Assembly: GCA_930367215.1 (NCBI GenBank)
Contig: OV884060.1
Span: 100,216,151 to 100,280,150, forward strand
Length of the DNA stretch: 64,000 nucleotides
Reading direction: 5' to 3'
Source: Pollenia angustigena
Taxonomy: Eukaryota; Arthropoda; Insecta; Diptera; Polleniidae
Under the pieces are notes generated by a model. That model saw only the letters and a list, made by a program, of their open reading frames with translations. It was not told the DNA's origin and made no database searches. Of this stretch, positions 47,018-58,287 are shown piece after piece. Position numbers and translations under genes: made by a program. Position 1 is the first letter of the stretch, and the number at the start of each line of letters is the position of its first letter.

Positions 47018-47599
47018 CAGAGATCAGCAATGAGAAGTAAAAAAGTGAGTAGAGCTAAATCATGACTCATAAATTCTTGTACTCATACGCACTCATACTT
47101 ATTCCAATGTGATTCAAACTCATATTCACTCAAAAGTTTCATTTTATTCATCGTACTCATACCTACCAACATTTGTAGTGTTTGATTTAGAATCTACTCA
47201 AATCAATGTGTATAGGCGAAGCAAAATGCGAGGCTGCCAGATTTGTTCCCGAAATTACAGTTTACTAAAGTTACATGTATGAAGTAGACGATTTTTCGGC
47301 AAATTAGTCTGGCAGCGCTGATTATTAAGTTGTGTGTTTTCTCTGTTGTGTTAAAACGGTAAATGGATAAGCTAAATGATTTGAATCATTGTGAGTATTG
47401 TAAGTATTTTCTTGAAATTATAAATCAAGCTGAGGTCATTAATGAGTATGCGTATAATGTCGACGTCGCACTCATAAATATTTCTCTTGTGAGCATGAGT
47501 GAATCAGAGTAGTTTAGTTTAAATGATTTCTACGCACTTATACTTACAATTGCATGAGTCAGTATAAGTAGCGAAAAAACGATTCATTGCTGATCTCTG
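47018..47599. mobile_element. hAT element, 582 bp, perfect 8-bp duplication
   Basis: Tips CAGAGATCAGCAATGA at both ends (16 bp). GTGTACAT is duplicated at 47010-47017 and 47600-47607. 'ACTCATAC' words recur near the left side, with relatives inverted on the right. A mini-element with TGCCAGA ends (about 47228-47330) is nested. Confidence 0.9.
47228..47330. mobile_element. Small MITE with GGCTGCCAGA ends
   Basis: Left 'AGGCTGCCAGATTTG', right read inward 'CAGCGCTGCCAGACTAA'. Same tip family as 49830-53090. Confidence 0.5.
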
Positions 47600-47738
47600 G
47601 TGTACATATAAATGTTGTTAAAAGCATGGTAGAATAAGCACAAGGTATAAATGAACTAATGAACATACCTGGTACTTATTATACTATGGTTAAAAGTAAT
47701 TTGATTTTACATTAAAATGCTATAAAATTCAAAAATCA

Positions 47739-48144
47739 CCTTGCAAATAATATTGGACTACTTGATCCATTTTAGATAAAGTGGACTACTTACGACATGG
47801 TCCAATGTAATGCAAGAGCATGGACATTAGCCTTGTTAAAAAAGAGTTTATAGTTAAACAACAAGTTTCCGTTTTTAAGCGAAATGTGTTCGTTTTTAAT
47901 CGATTTCAAAACTAATCCTCTTTAGTACACCATGGAGTAGTTTCAAAACTTGCCCACTTGGAGTATGTATGAACATGGAGTAGTTTTAAGACTACTCCGT
48001 TGTAATGCAAAGTCCAGCCCTAGGAAATCGTAATGTTAAATAGAGCATGTTTTTCAATACATTTGGGTAACTTTTGGAATAGTACTAGTCCCTTATGGGC
48101 TATATATTACATACGTGTATGGACTAGTCGAATTATTTGCAGGG
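47739..48144. mobile_element. MITE family with CCCTGCAAATAA ends, copy 2
   Basis: Homologous along its length to 31280-31653. The right tip read inward is CCCTGCAAATAATTCGAC, and the left tip is CCTTGCAAATAATATTGG. Confidence 0.65.
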
Positions 48145-48319
48145 CATTGTTTCTTTTTTTTTAATGTGTTAAATGAGTGATTTCTTTTATACTCCTTTTG
48201 TGGCAAAACTAATCGACGAAATTAAATGTAATTCTAAAAAATGCCAAAAGGAGCGAAAGGGCCAAGCAAAATTCAATAGTGCCAAAAATGGCCCAATTGT
48301 GTCATAGATCCCATCACTG

Positions 48320-49829
48320 AATGTGTATTCAGTTGTTTTAAATGACACAAATATTTGCAAAAAAAAAAAAAAAAAAATCCAAAACAAACTTTGTTAAAAA
48401 AAAAAAACCAAAAACATGTTAAAGGCAGTCAGTCCGATCCCCCACACTTTTTATCATTTATTTGGTTCGTCTTTTGTTGAACGTTTTAAAACTATTTTAA
48501 TGATCATTTTATGCTCTTTTCGATTTTGTTTTTATAATAAATTGAACAATTTACAGTTTTGTATCTTGTATGAATGTATGTTTTTTTTGACAATTAGAAA
48601 AAAGTAACGCGGTTTATGGTAATGTAAATGTAAATGATACCAACGCAATTTAAATGATACCAATTTGAATTTTTGTTGATATCAAGGTTGCATTTAATTT
48701 AAAAATTGTATACATATGTATGTATATTAATTTTTTTAACTCGACATATTTGATGAGATTGTAACTTCTTCTTCTTCTTTTTACACACACACAGACATAC
48801 ATATACTTAAACAAAAGACGTTAAAATCGTCAAGATTTAAAATTTTCATTGGGGGAAATAAAGTCCAATAGACATGCGCTAAATTGCAAAAAAAACTAAT
48901 AAAAATCTTAATTTTCATCACACTTTTGAGTACGCATGCGTCACGTAGTAGTTATGCATTATTGTTTATTAATATGTGTAACTTGGTTTTAAAATTTATT
49001 TTTGTGCATTTTTCCTTTAGTATTTGGCAACATGAATTACGGCTTCAGTTTTTGTGAATTATAATGAATGAAATTAATTTTAAATGTCATTTACCTTAAA
49101 ATTCATTTGATACCAAAATAGATCTATATGAGTACATAGCGAACATTTCCAAGTTTCCTGCGAAATTATTGTAGTTGGAGGAAACATTAAAATTAAAGTA
49201 TTTACATATCTCTAATTTCAGCAGTCACATTTTAAAAGTAAGTAAATTTGTTTATTCGACATCTAACAAATATCGTTAAATAGAAAAAAGCATTTATAGC
49301 ATTAAGTGTTGCTACCTTTGCATGGCATACTAATGTTAATTATTGTCCGGATTATGAAATTATTGGTTTGCAATTTTGAATATTTATCTTGTCTTTCCTC
49401 TTCTTTGTATATAAATACAAAAACACCTACAGCCAACAAAGCATAATAGAATTGCAGAGTACATGAAACTGAATGCCCCCTTCCCGATCTTTTCACCCCC
49501 TTTACCAATAAACTCAAGAATTGATGCAACAAAAATTGCAAGTCTGGACGATGACTATGTGTAATTAGTTTTATTTTGTGATATTAAGACAAATTTTAAT
49601 CACACTTACTATTCACAAAAGAAGTGGTTTCGCTTATTTGGGCAAATATTTAATCAGGCTGAACAAGTGTGACCACATGCTCAATTTAAACAAGATTACA
49701 GAAAGCTAAATCGAGCCACTAAAAAGCTAAATTAGCCACACGGCTAATATTAAAAAGATTAAAAATTAACCCTTCAATTAATGAGTTGTATACCGTAATA
49801 AGGGCGTAACTCGATAAATAGAGTAGAAA
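48320..49829. other. Unannotated AT-rich sequence
   Basis: No gene. 'GTGTGACCACATGC' near 49667 resembles the tip of hAT 29475-31215 and may be a decayed relative. The frame at 49302-49541 has no recognisable domain. Confidence 0.4.
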
Positions 49830-50379
49830 CAGGGCTGTCAGAAAAATCGTCAATAAATCTGACTACTTAAAATTTAGGTTTTTAAAATTTTTTGTTAAAG
49901 TTTTACTTTGTCGATTAAAAAAAAAACAATCAAAACAAACATAATTACTTCATGCCCAGCTAGCATTTTCAATCGTGTTGTATAATCAACCAATCGTCTA
50001 ACAAACATCCTACCCAGCTAAGTATTTACATATTTAATTTGTCAAACGAGATCAAAATCAAAATAATAAAAAAGTTCATCATTCCGTTTGTAACTTCTAC
50101 AATATTAACTATGGGGAGTGGGTTTTCCGAAGACCCCATATGATGGTAAGTAGGTTCTTATATTATTATATCATATATAGTCTGGAATAGTTTGCTATTA
50201 ATTAGATCGCTCCACAAGTGGTTGAGGTATTAGCAAATGATCACGATTGCTTTTAAGTGTTATCCATACATTTCTAATGTTAACCTATAAGCATAAACTT
50301 TTTGATGTCTACTTGTAATCTATAACATTTATATCTTATTTTTCACCTGAAACAATTTTTGTTAAGTCCTGATAGTGAA

Positions 50380-50640
50380 AATTAAGAAAATCGGTTCATT
50401 AATGACCGAGTTTTAGAAAAATATATATTTAGAATTTGGCACAAAAGCGTTAATTTGTGCTAGGGCGATCGAATTCGGCCCACATTTTTTTTCTATATAA
50501 GGAGTATTATATAAAGAGCTCGGTCCGTTATTTCACTTGGTTTGCAACCTTGAATTAAAGGTTTTGGTACGACCTTAAATACAATTGTGAAAGGTATATA
50601 AGATTCGACACAGCCGTATATTGCACTTTAGCTTGTTGTT
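50380..50640 (-). repeat. Dipteran repeat with 'TATATAAGATTCG' end
   Basis: 'GGTATATAAGATTCGAC', 'ACAGCCGTATATTGCAC' and 'TAGCTTGTT' are the reverse of the head seen at 17060-17126. Typical dispersed fly repeat; class unknown to me. Confidence 0.4.
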
Positions 50641-51420
50641 TGGTTTAAATTGACTTGACTTTAAATTCCCTCTTCATCGGCAGAAAACTGCGGTAAACGT
50701 TTAATGTTTTGATCACACTAAGAAATGCATCACTCAACATATTTAAGTTTTATTTTATTGGAGACTGAATAAAATCGTCACTTTTTAGAAAAAAAAATCA
50801 GCAAATCGGTTCGCTGAACAAAAAATAGTCAAAATTACGATAAATTGTCAAATCTGGCAGCCCTGCTTACAATGTTTAACAGCCGTACTTTAACAAGAGC
50901 GGAAGACGAAACGTTTTCTTTCTTTCTTAGATCTAACGCTGCTATGCCTAACAGCCGTACCTAAACAAGAACGGAAAGCGGAACGTTTTCATTTTGCTTT
51001 TACGCTGATATGCCATACCTAAACAAGAGCGTCAACGTTATGTCACAAACAGTAGTGTTAACTTTCTTGTTTAATAAAACACAATAGAAATAAAAATGGA
51101 CAAAAACAGCTCGCTTCAACTAAAAGCAGCTAAATTCCCATTATTTATTAACAATACTACTATCAAACGAGCTGGCAAATCGGGGTTGACGCCGCACTAT
51201 TTAGGTATGCTTTATACAAATTTTATGGTCATGACAAGATTTGAAAACGCGTGCCGCTTTAAATGATTATTTTCAGAGTACAAAAACAACACTTTGTTTA
51301 TCTTTCGTCAAAACATCATCTATTGAACCTTTTACGACTCTCTGTATAAATCATATTTTTAACAATTATACGGCGAGCGTTGTACGAGTTGTAAGATAAT
51401 ATCTACACTCACAATATTAT

Positions 51421-51877
51421 TACAGTAACGTCCCAGTAAACAAAATTTGGGTTTTTTGAAGCACTTCAGAGAAAAAGCGCATAATCGAGCGCTTCAATAA
51501 AAGAGCTTTTATAAAGCAGTAAATGGTATAGAATAAAATATACAAAAAAGCTGCTATTTTAGTGCTGACAGCGAAGAAGGTTGCAAACCGAAAAAAAATA
51601 AAAATATGCGAAAATATCTGAAAAAGGCATTTAAACAAAAGTAAAAGCAAAACATTAATGAATATGTTACTATAGTTAGCCCCTAAAAAGCTCTTTAGGA
51701 GTGCTTTGTTTGCATGTTAAAAGAAGCGCTTATTGTCAGCAGAAAATAGTCCTCCAAACCGGGAACACCCCATACAAAAATCAGGCATCCCATCAGCAGG
51801 TCTGAAGCGATTTGTGTTATGAATTCATACGCAAAACCTGTTCCTTTTGGAGCACATTTTTTACTGGGGGACTGTAG
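51421..51877. mobile_element. MITE with CCCAGTAAA tips
   Basis: Left 'TACAGTAACGTCCCAGTAAA', right read inward 'TACAGTCCCCCAGTAAA'. The sequence 'GGAGC.C.ATTTTTTACTGGGG' also occurs near 30097-30116 inside another element, so the family is dispersed. Confidence 0.55.
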
Positions 51878-52410
51878 TTTATTTAAGATATACTCCGTTC
51901 AGTCATTTTTAAATAAATAAACATTTAAAATTCCAAGCAAATTTATTTTTAACTGATTCTAACAGTTATTCAAAAAACTAAGTACATATTAATACTGATT
52001 TTCAGTTGCAGTTAATATTGTCCGTTGATTGAGTTAAATTCTTCTTTATGATAAATTCTCATAGAACTCTCAACACTACCAAAAATTAATTTTTACTTAT
52101 TTACTTGTTTTGTGTAAGCAATACCCATTTTCTATTTGTTAATATAATTTAGTTAAATACCTACATCAAATTTTAAAAGTAAAATAATTGCGAAGCCATA
52201 TCGGTCATGCTGCTGGTGTCTTATAACTGAGAGTTCTTCTGTAAACAACGTGGTCAGTACAACAAAAGTAAAACAAACTTGTGTATCAGGGTAAGTAAAT
52301 AATAATATTCTCCCTCTCTCGCTTATAAGAAAAACAAGCGGACAGGTGTCTGTCTGGAATTTTTTAGAAATTCGGCTCTTTTGTGGAGTAAACGAAAATT
52401 TAATGAAATT

Positions 52411-52597
52411 ACTGAATATTTTATTGTTTTTACTGAATATGGTGTTTAATTTTTGACAGTAAAATTTTACAAAATAACTGAATATTTAATTGTTTTTACC
52501 AAATATGGTGTTGAATTTTTGACAGTAAAATTTTACAAAATAACTGAATATTTATTTGATATTACGGAATATGGTGTTGAATTTTTGACAGTAAAAA
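52411..52597 (+). repeat. 66-bp tandem repeat, about 2.8 copies
   Basis: Units start at 52411, 52477 and 52543, each 'ACTGAATATTT...' with 'GAATTTTTGACAGTAAAA'. A simple local array. Confidence 0.85.
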
Positions 52598-53568
52598 TTA
52601 AATGAACTTTTTGTTAAAAATAAATGAAAAATAAGTAGACCGGTTTTTAATTGAAGTTTCATTTATTTTATATTACAATTTCAGTTAATTTTACGTACAG
52701 AATATTGTGAGTGTACATGAGTCTCATACGATACATGACATGAAAGACTCGTTACATAATCTATGTGCTATGGAAGAATCTCACTCGTGTTACAGTTTTT
52801 CCCGTGTAAGGAATCTTCTACGATTAAAAAATGCTGTCATCGACGATCAAAGACGCTTTTCATGAGACTCCCAGTAGCTCTTATACGATTGAAACTGCTA
52901 GCTGGGTATGAAGTAATTATGTTTTTGCTGTCATGTTTCTTTTTATGAAAATCGAACAATAAGTGTTAAAAAAAACAAAATTTTAAGTTATCAGATTTTT
53001 TTTGACGACTTTTCGAAACGTTAAGTACGATTTTTTTTATTTTATCTCAGGAAATTGACGATTTCCTCACAAATTTATCTGGCAGCACTGATTCTAAGAT
53101 AAAAAAACGAACGTGTCAGAAAATGTTATATTTTATTTAGGAGACTGAAAAAATCGTAATTTTTAGAAAAAAATCAGCAAATCGGCACTTTGCTAATTTC
53201 GGAACAAAAATCGTCAAATCTGGCAGCCCTGGATATATCCCTATTTAGATAGACACAGAAGCTATGAAAGTTTTCAAAAAATGAGACTGAAAGAAGGGGG
53301 AAGCCGGATATCCGCTAATATTAAATAACAGGAGAAACTGCCTTGAACCCAATATGGCGGAAATGCTAGTAGAAAATATCGATAGTATCCCAGCACTAGT
53401 TCAAAGTATTCCTGAGCAATTACGCTCGATATGCATATGTATGTAAATTTTTATTAGAATGCATATTTCAAGAAACTACCAGAATGTTCTCTTTTATATT
53501 TCACTAGTTAACACATGTTACCCTTTAAGCTGCTCCTTAGTTGAAAATAAAGAAAATTTAAGTTACAA

Positions 53569-53788
53569 GTATCGTGGTTGTTTTATAACACTGTTTTCTA
53601 ATCAGGCTAAAGTATATTAAATTAAATTTTCATTTAATAATTTTTTTGAAAAAAAGAATTTTATAAAATGAAATGAAAATTTATTGCCGCGGGAATCGAA
53701 CCCACGTTAACGGACAGGTTGATTTGTTGACCTGTTTCAAAAGTAACAACACTATCTCTTCAGAAATCTTTGCCGTTTGACACTCACC
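53569..53788 (-). mobile_element. Diverged tRNA-derived SINE with head
   Basis: On the minus strand: 'GAGTGTCAAACGGCAAAG' head, B box GGTTCGATTCCC, then body words 'AAATTTTCATTT' and 'AATTTAATATACTTTAGCC'. Homologous to the copies at 25780 and 26341 but with a different tRNA-like middle. A full head is preserved. Confidence 0.6.
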
Positions 53789-54788
53789 ACCTTCGACGAC
53801 GACGTATTTTCTCCGATTTAAAATTTTTTTTATGCATGTGAAAGTAAATACTAGTGAACCTCGGGAGCCAAAAAATTTCAACCCTATTTCAACTATTTCA
53901 TTGAGAACAGGGTGGTCCGAAATGGACTTTCTCAATATTTGGTTATAGTTTTGAATTTCTGAGTCAATTTTTAAAGTTGAAATGCTCATAACTTTTTTGT
54001 TTTTTAAGATTTTTTGACAGAATAAGTTTTGTGAATTAGTTTATTTTATTAGCTACACGTGGTTCAAAGGATTAAACTCTGCGAAATCTAAAACTATTTA
54101 ATTTTTTTTTTTTAATGTCTAAATTTCTACTTTATAGAGCATAAGTCAAAAAAATCTATACTCTCTTGTAGTCCAGAATCTAACCTACATTTCTATACCC
54201 CATTGTACACACGTCTGGATACGACCTTGAGAACTACAGCAATTTCTGTGACCCAAGGTAAGATATTCGGTTCAAAAAATAAATTATCTAGCACGTCAGG
54301 TTATCATTTAATTTGGAGAAGGTAAATGTATTGCCATTGTTATGAACTTATTTCGGGTGAACGGATGCTTCAAAACGAATAGGCGACATAAATAGACTAA
54401 CACGTTAGATTTTTGAGTAAGTTAAAAGGTTAAACATTAGTAAATAGCCGCAACATAAACTACATAGTTTAATTACCTGAAAATTGCAACTTAATTTAAA
54501 TAAATGGAAGAGCAGGTAAATGGTAAAAAAACCAGCACGCAGTTAAATTTTACATGAAAATTACCTACATGTTACATGTTAATTTATTGCCGGTATGTTA
54601 TCCTTTTAAAAAGTGTGAAAACAGGGGTTTTTATGTTTCAAAGAAATGCTAATAAAATATTAAATTTGTATTTAAAAAAGGGGTTTTATGTTTCAAATAA
54701 GTGGTAACAAAAGATCATTTAAAAAAACTTCTATCAAGAGTATAAAAATGCATGCATTCATAATTTTACCTTCAATATTGTTTAAACA
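53789..54788. other. Region upstream of Transib-2
   Basis: Expected to hold the left part of Transib-2. No CAC-starting terminus matching the candidate right end was found. CGACG occurs in a run at 53794-53804, and a direct repeat 'GGGGTTTTATGTTTCAAA' lies near 54634 and 54679. No gene. Confidence 0.4.
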
Positions 54789-56784
54789 ATGGCTAAGTTC
54801 AGTTATAAAGTTCTCGCAGATATATATTTTCAACAGAAAGATGAAAAAGATTTTGTGTTACACATAATGAATAATCCATTCTTTAAATTATGCAGCGAAC
54901 AAGAAATCAAAATACATACGATAAAAATTAAAAGTTTTTCAATTACATTAAGAAAACGGTACCTTAAATGTTCTAGAAACAAGAAAAAGTTTTACTTACG
55001 CAACGAAAAATGGCTAACAAATGATCTGATTTTTAAGAAGATGTCAATAACCGCTAAGCAAACTGGAAAAGTGGGTCAGCCCGCAAAACAAATTGACAAT
55101 TGCAGTGAAAGATCACGAAGACGCAAGCTTGCAAATATCAATGAAGAAATTCTCATAGTATGATAAGGGATTCATTTCTGCATTAAATTCAACCAACGCA
55201 AAATAAGAAAATAAAAATTGCAATAATTGAAAAAATAGTGGAAGCGAGCCCTAAACGCACAAAGAGGATTTTAAAAAGTATGCCTACACCAACTGAAGAA
55301 ATGAAATTTTCTCCAGAAGAAGCATTTGCACTATTTTTGGATTTAAAACTGACAAAAAATTAGTATACAAAACTGTGAAAGCGAACCAATGAAAAAAATT
55401 GTGGAATCTTTCCAGCATATCGAGATTTAGTTTCTGTCAAAAAAGAGTGCTTACCTTCACAAACGGCTATTAGTGTAACTTCAAGTTCAGCAGAAGTAAA
55501 ATTGCAGGCTCTTCACGAACACACTGCAGAACGATTATTAAATACACTTAATGCTGACTGTTTAAAAAAACTTAAAATTGCAGCATCACTTTATTTTCTA
55601 AATGGGGATGTGATGGAAGCTCTGGTCAGAAACAATACAAGCAATGTAATGCAGAAAACTCATCTGATGCTAACTTATTCATGGTATCCTTAGTTCCATT
55701 ACGTTTAAGAAAAACTTATATTGGCTTAGAGCCGTCAACCAGTAGAGTTACAGATATGGATGTATGGAAAAATGAAATTCCCTCTTCAACAAAGTATTGC
55801 AGACCAATAAAGTTTGTTTACAAAAAGGAAACTAAAGATGTCATAACTGAAGAAGTTCGAAAAATAAAAGATCAAATTAAAGAACTTCAACCGGCAATAT
55901 TTAAATTTGATGACCAATGCATTGAAATTAATTTTCAAATGTTCCTTACAATGATCGATGGAAAAGTTGCACAAGCATTAACCGAAACAAAGTCTTCGTC
56001 AAGCTGTACCATATGCAAAAAGACATCAAGTCAATTAAGCCAACCCCCATCACAAGACAATAGTTTCAATGAAGCATACGAATTTGGAATGCCCCCTCTT
56101 CATACCAGAATTCGTTTTATGGAGCATATTCTTAAATTGGGCTTTGATTTGGAATTTGAGAAAAAACAAAGAAAATGTGGAAAAAAACAAATTCAAGAAA
56201 AATACCTTCACCTAGGCCTTATAATTGATCAGCCAAAACAAGGAGAAGGAAATTTAAATGATGGAAACTTTGCAAGGAGATTCTCTTCCGATCCAGAAAC
56301 TGCAGCATCTATCACAGGAGTACATTTTGAATTAATAAGACGATTCCAGATCATTTTACAAGTTATATCATGTAGCAGAAAGATAAATGCAAAAAAATTT
56401 GGCCAGTATGCAAATGAAACAACAATTCTTTATAACAAAAAATACTCTTGGAGACATATGCCAACCACAGTTCATAAAATTTTATACCATGGGGAACAAA
56501 TAGTTCAACACAATATGCTACCAATTGGAGATCTATCTGAAGAAGCGCAAGAAAAAAGAAACAAAGACTACAGATTCTTCCGCGAGCATAACACAAGAAA
56601 AATGTCCAGATGTTGTACTAATGAAGATCTTATTACTATTTTGTTGTGCACATCAGATCCATATATGTCCAGTATTCGACAAAAATGGAAATCAACCTCA
56701 ATCGAATTAGAGGAAGAAGCTAAACAACTTCTGGAAAATGAAACCCAAAGCTATTTAGAAGAAATTTTTACTAATATTGTTTAA
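54789..56784 (+). pseudogene. Transib transposase, copy 2, decayed
   Basis: ATG at 54789. The first 124 codons include KWL and GQPAKQIDNCSERSRRRK, aligning with GRPRKSFEECCDRAKR of copy 1. A frameshift follows near 55140-55240. The middle frame (about 55242-55600) contains SPEEAFALFLDLKLTKN and two stops (TAG 55361-55363, TGA 55376-55378). A second shift near 55590-55600 leads to the last frame, which holds the first catalytic Asp (WGCDGSSGQ, codon 55612-55614), MIDGK (Asp 93 counted from 55681), CTIC (109-112), GNFARRF, VHKILYH (264-270) and the catalytic Glu of EEAQEKRNK (291). The intact C terminus has TSDPYMSSIR. Clearly diverged from copy 1, so a separate lineage or an old insertion. Not functional. 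Confidence 0.9.
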
Positions 56785-57356
56785 TTTAAAATTGTTCATA
56801 GATTATAATTGGTTTTTGATTTAAGTATACATATATTTGTATTAATATATAAAAATAAAATACACATACATCTCAAACCAAAAATAAAAGTTGAATTACC
56901 TAAAATGTTATCGATAGCCAAGAATGCTATTTAGGCATTTTTCAAAATATTCCTTTTCAGTTTTATCCTTATAACAACTCGTCTCGTCCCAAAAAAGCCA
57001 ACCTTTGGCCCCTGTGAATATTCGGACTAAAAAATTGACATGGGCCAAATATTCGCATTTTCTGACAGGATCTAAGTTCGCCAATAAAAAAATAAGTATC
57101 AGTTGTAAAATACAAGAGAAATAATGATAAATTATAAAAAAATCATATTTGAAATATTTAACTTTTACACCGAAACTCAACAAAAAAATGAAAATGCATT
57201 TTGAACTCCCCATAACTTTTGCTCCTATCAGTCGAATTTTACGTTTAATAGCGCAAATTAAAGCCTAACTAACATCGCACCTATCGAGCAAAAAAAATCG
57301 CATAAAAAAATACCGATCCAGTCAAAAGTTATAGAATTTTGACCGCCTTCTCGTAA

Positions 57357-57375
57357 AATTTCCCACTGTGCGACG
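57357..57375. mobile_element. Candidate right terminus and target duplication of Transib-2
   Basis: Read inward the end is CACAGTGGGAAATTTTACG, which begins with the exact RAG/Transib heptamer CACAGTG (57364-57370). It is followed outside by the GC-rich pentamer CGACG (57371-57375). It lies 586 bp after the transposase stop. The left partner was not found. Confidence 0.5.
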
Positions 57376-57955
57376 GCTGGCAGTCACTAGTCAAACGTTA
57401 ATCTTAAACCAAATGGTATCATTAGTCTGTTCTTCATTCATTTTGTCAAGAATTCTTCTTGAAGTCCAAAGTACACTTTTCTGTTTGTTAGTTTTTTGTC
57501 TTCTTTTTTTCTTAGGTAGAAAAAGTGTTAAATAGACCCAGACATTTTGTAGGTGTAAAAATTTTAAACGACTAACGACAAATAATAATTTTTGTAACAT
57601 TAATGGCCAATTTCACTAATTTATTTATCAATTTAAGTTTAAAAGATTTAAAAATTGGCCATAAATAACATAAAAATATTTTATTTATTTGAAAAACAAA
57701 ACCATTCTAAATGATTCATTAGAAAAGTGTAATTAATAAATATTTCTTAGTTGGTGATTTTTGTTTGTTTTTATTTTTCGATAAAAAGCTCATATATAAA
57801 CTATATACCGCTTGAATCCACATCGGTTATAAACCTTTGTTTCAACTTGTGTATATTGTGTACAGACATTTCGCTTATATACCGCATTTATACATCACGA
57901 TATAAATCATACGATTGTTGGAAATTTGAGTCGTTAATAAACTGTACTAAAAATT
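57376..57955. other. Non-coding region with a small palindrome
   Basis: At 57600-57675 'ATTAATGGCCAATTTC' and 'AAATTGGCCATAAAT' form an inverted pair related to 23008-23155. No gene. Confidence 0.4.
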
Positions 57956-58287
57956 ACACTACGTGACAGTTTTTTGACCAAATGAATCTGACACTTTATC
58001 TCTATGTAAAATTGTTTTTGACTCATCTTTACAAACGACCCATGGTTATTTTAGAAATTTTATAACTTTTCACTAAAAAAAAAAAGAAATACATAATCCG
58101 TTTAAAATTTTTGAAGATATTTGCATTTCAGTCACATCATCTTTTTTAAAAACACAAATAACGGTTATTTTGGAATATCTCAAAAACTGTTCTACTTTTG
58201 ACAATTCTGACTTCATATTCGGATTCATTCAGATGAGGTGTTAGATTCATTTGGTCACAACTTTGTTGAAATTTTGTCACGTAGTGT
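57956..58287. mobile_element. MITE with ACACTACGTGACA tips
   Basis: Inverted arms of about 45-50 bp: ACACTACGTGACA, then 'GACCAAATGAATCT'. The right arm has a short insertion. TA occurs by the left tip. Non-coding. Confidence 0.7.

Larger units (their letters stand above)
45318..48319. mobile_element. hAT-like element containing several other elements
   Basis: Tips CAGTGATGG at 45318 and, inward, at 48319. Flanking octamers GATGTGCA (45310-45317) and AATGTGTA (48320-48327) share 6 of 8 bases. Both subterminal regions have 'GGGCCA' and 'TTTTG.GCCA/TTTTGGCAC' words. Inside lie a hairpin MITE (45722-45828), two hATs (46237-46836, 47018-47599) and a MITE (47739-48144). Confidence 0.6.
49830..53090. 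mobile_element. Element with ~150-bp TIRs and CAGNGCTGYCAGA tips
   Basis: Left arm CAGGGCTGTCAGA, 'AATCGTCAA', 'CTTAAAATTT', 'AAACATAATTACTTCAT', 'CCCAGCTAGCATTTTC'. The right arm read inward from 53090 gives the same blocks in the same order. CAG tips suggest hAT, but flanking octamers do not match. Inside: a partial right end of the same family (to about 50868), an 'ATTCGG..' repeat (50380-50640), a CCCAGTAAA MITE, and a 66-bp tandem repeat. Another partial right end lies at 53130-53237. Confidence 0.55.

Noticed and set aside
53898..53930. 'ACAGGGTGGTCCGAAATGG' as the left end of Transib-2
   Set aside because: Similarity to the candidate right end is weak and no CGACG pentamer precedes it.
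53681..53989. 102-codon open frame as a gene
   Set aside because: Overlaps the head of a SINE copy and has no known domain.
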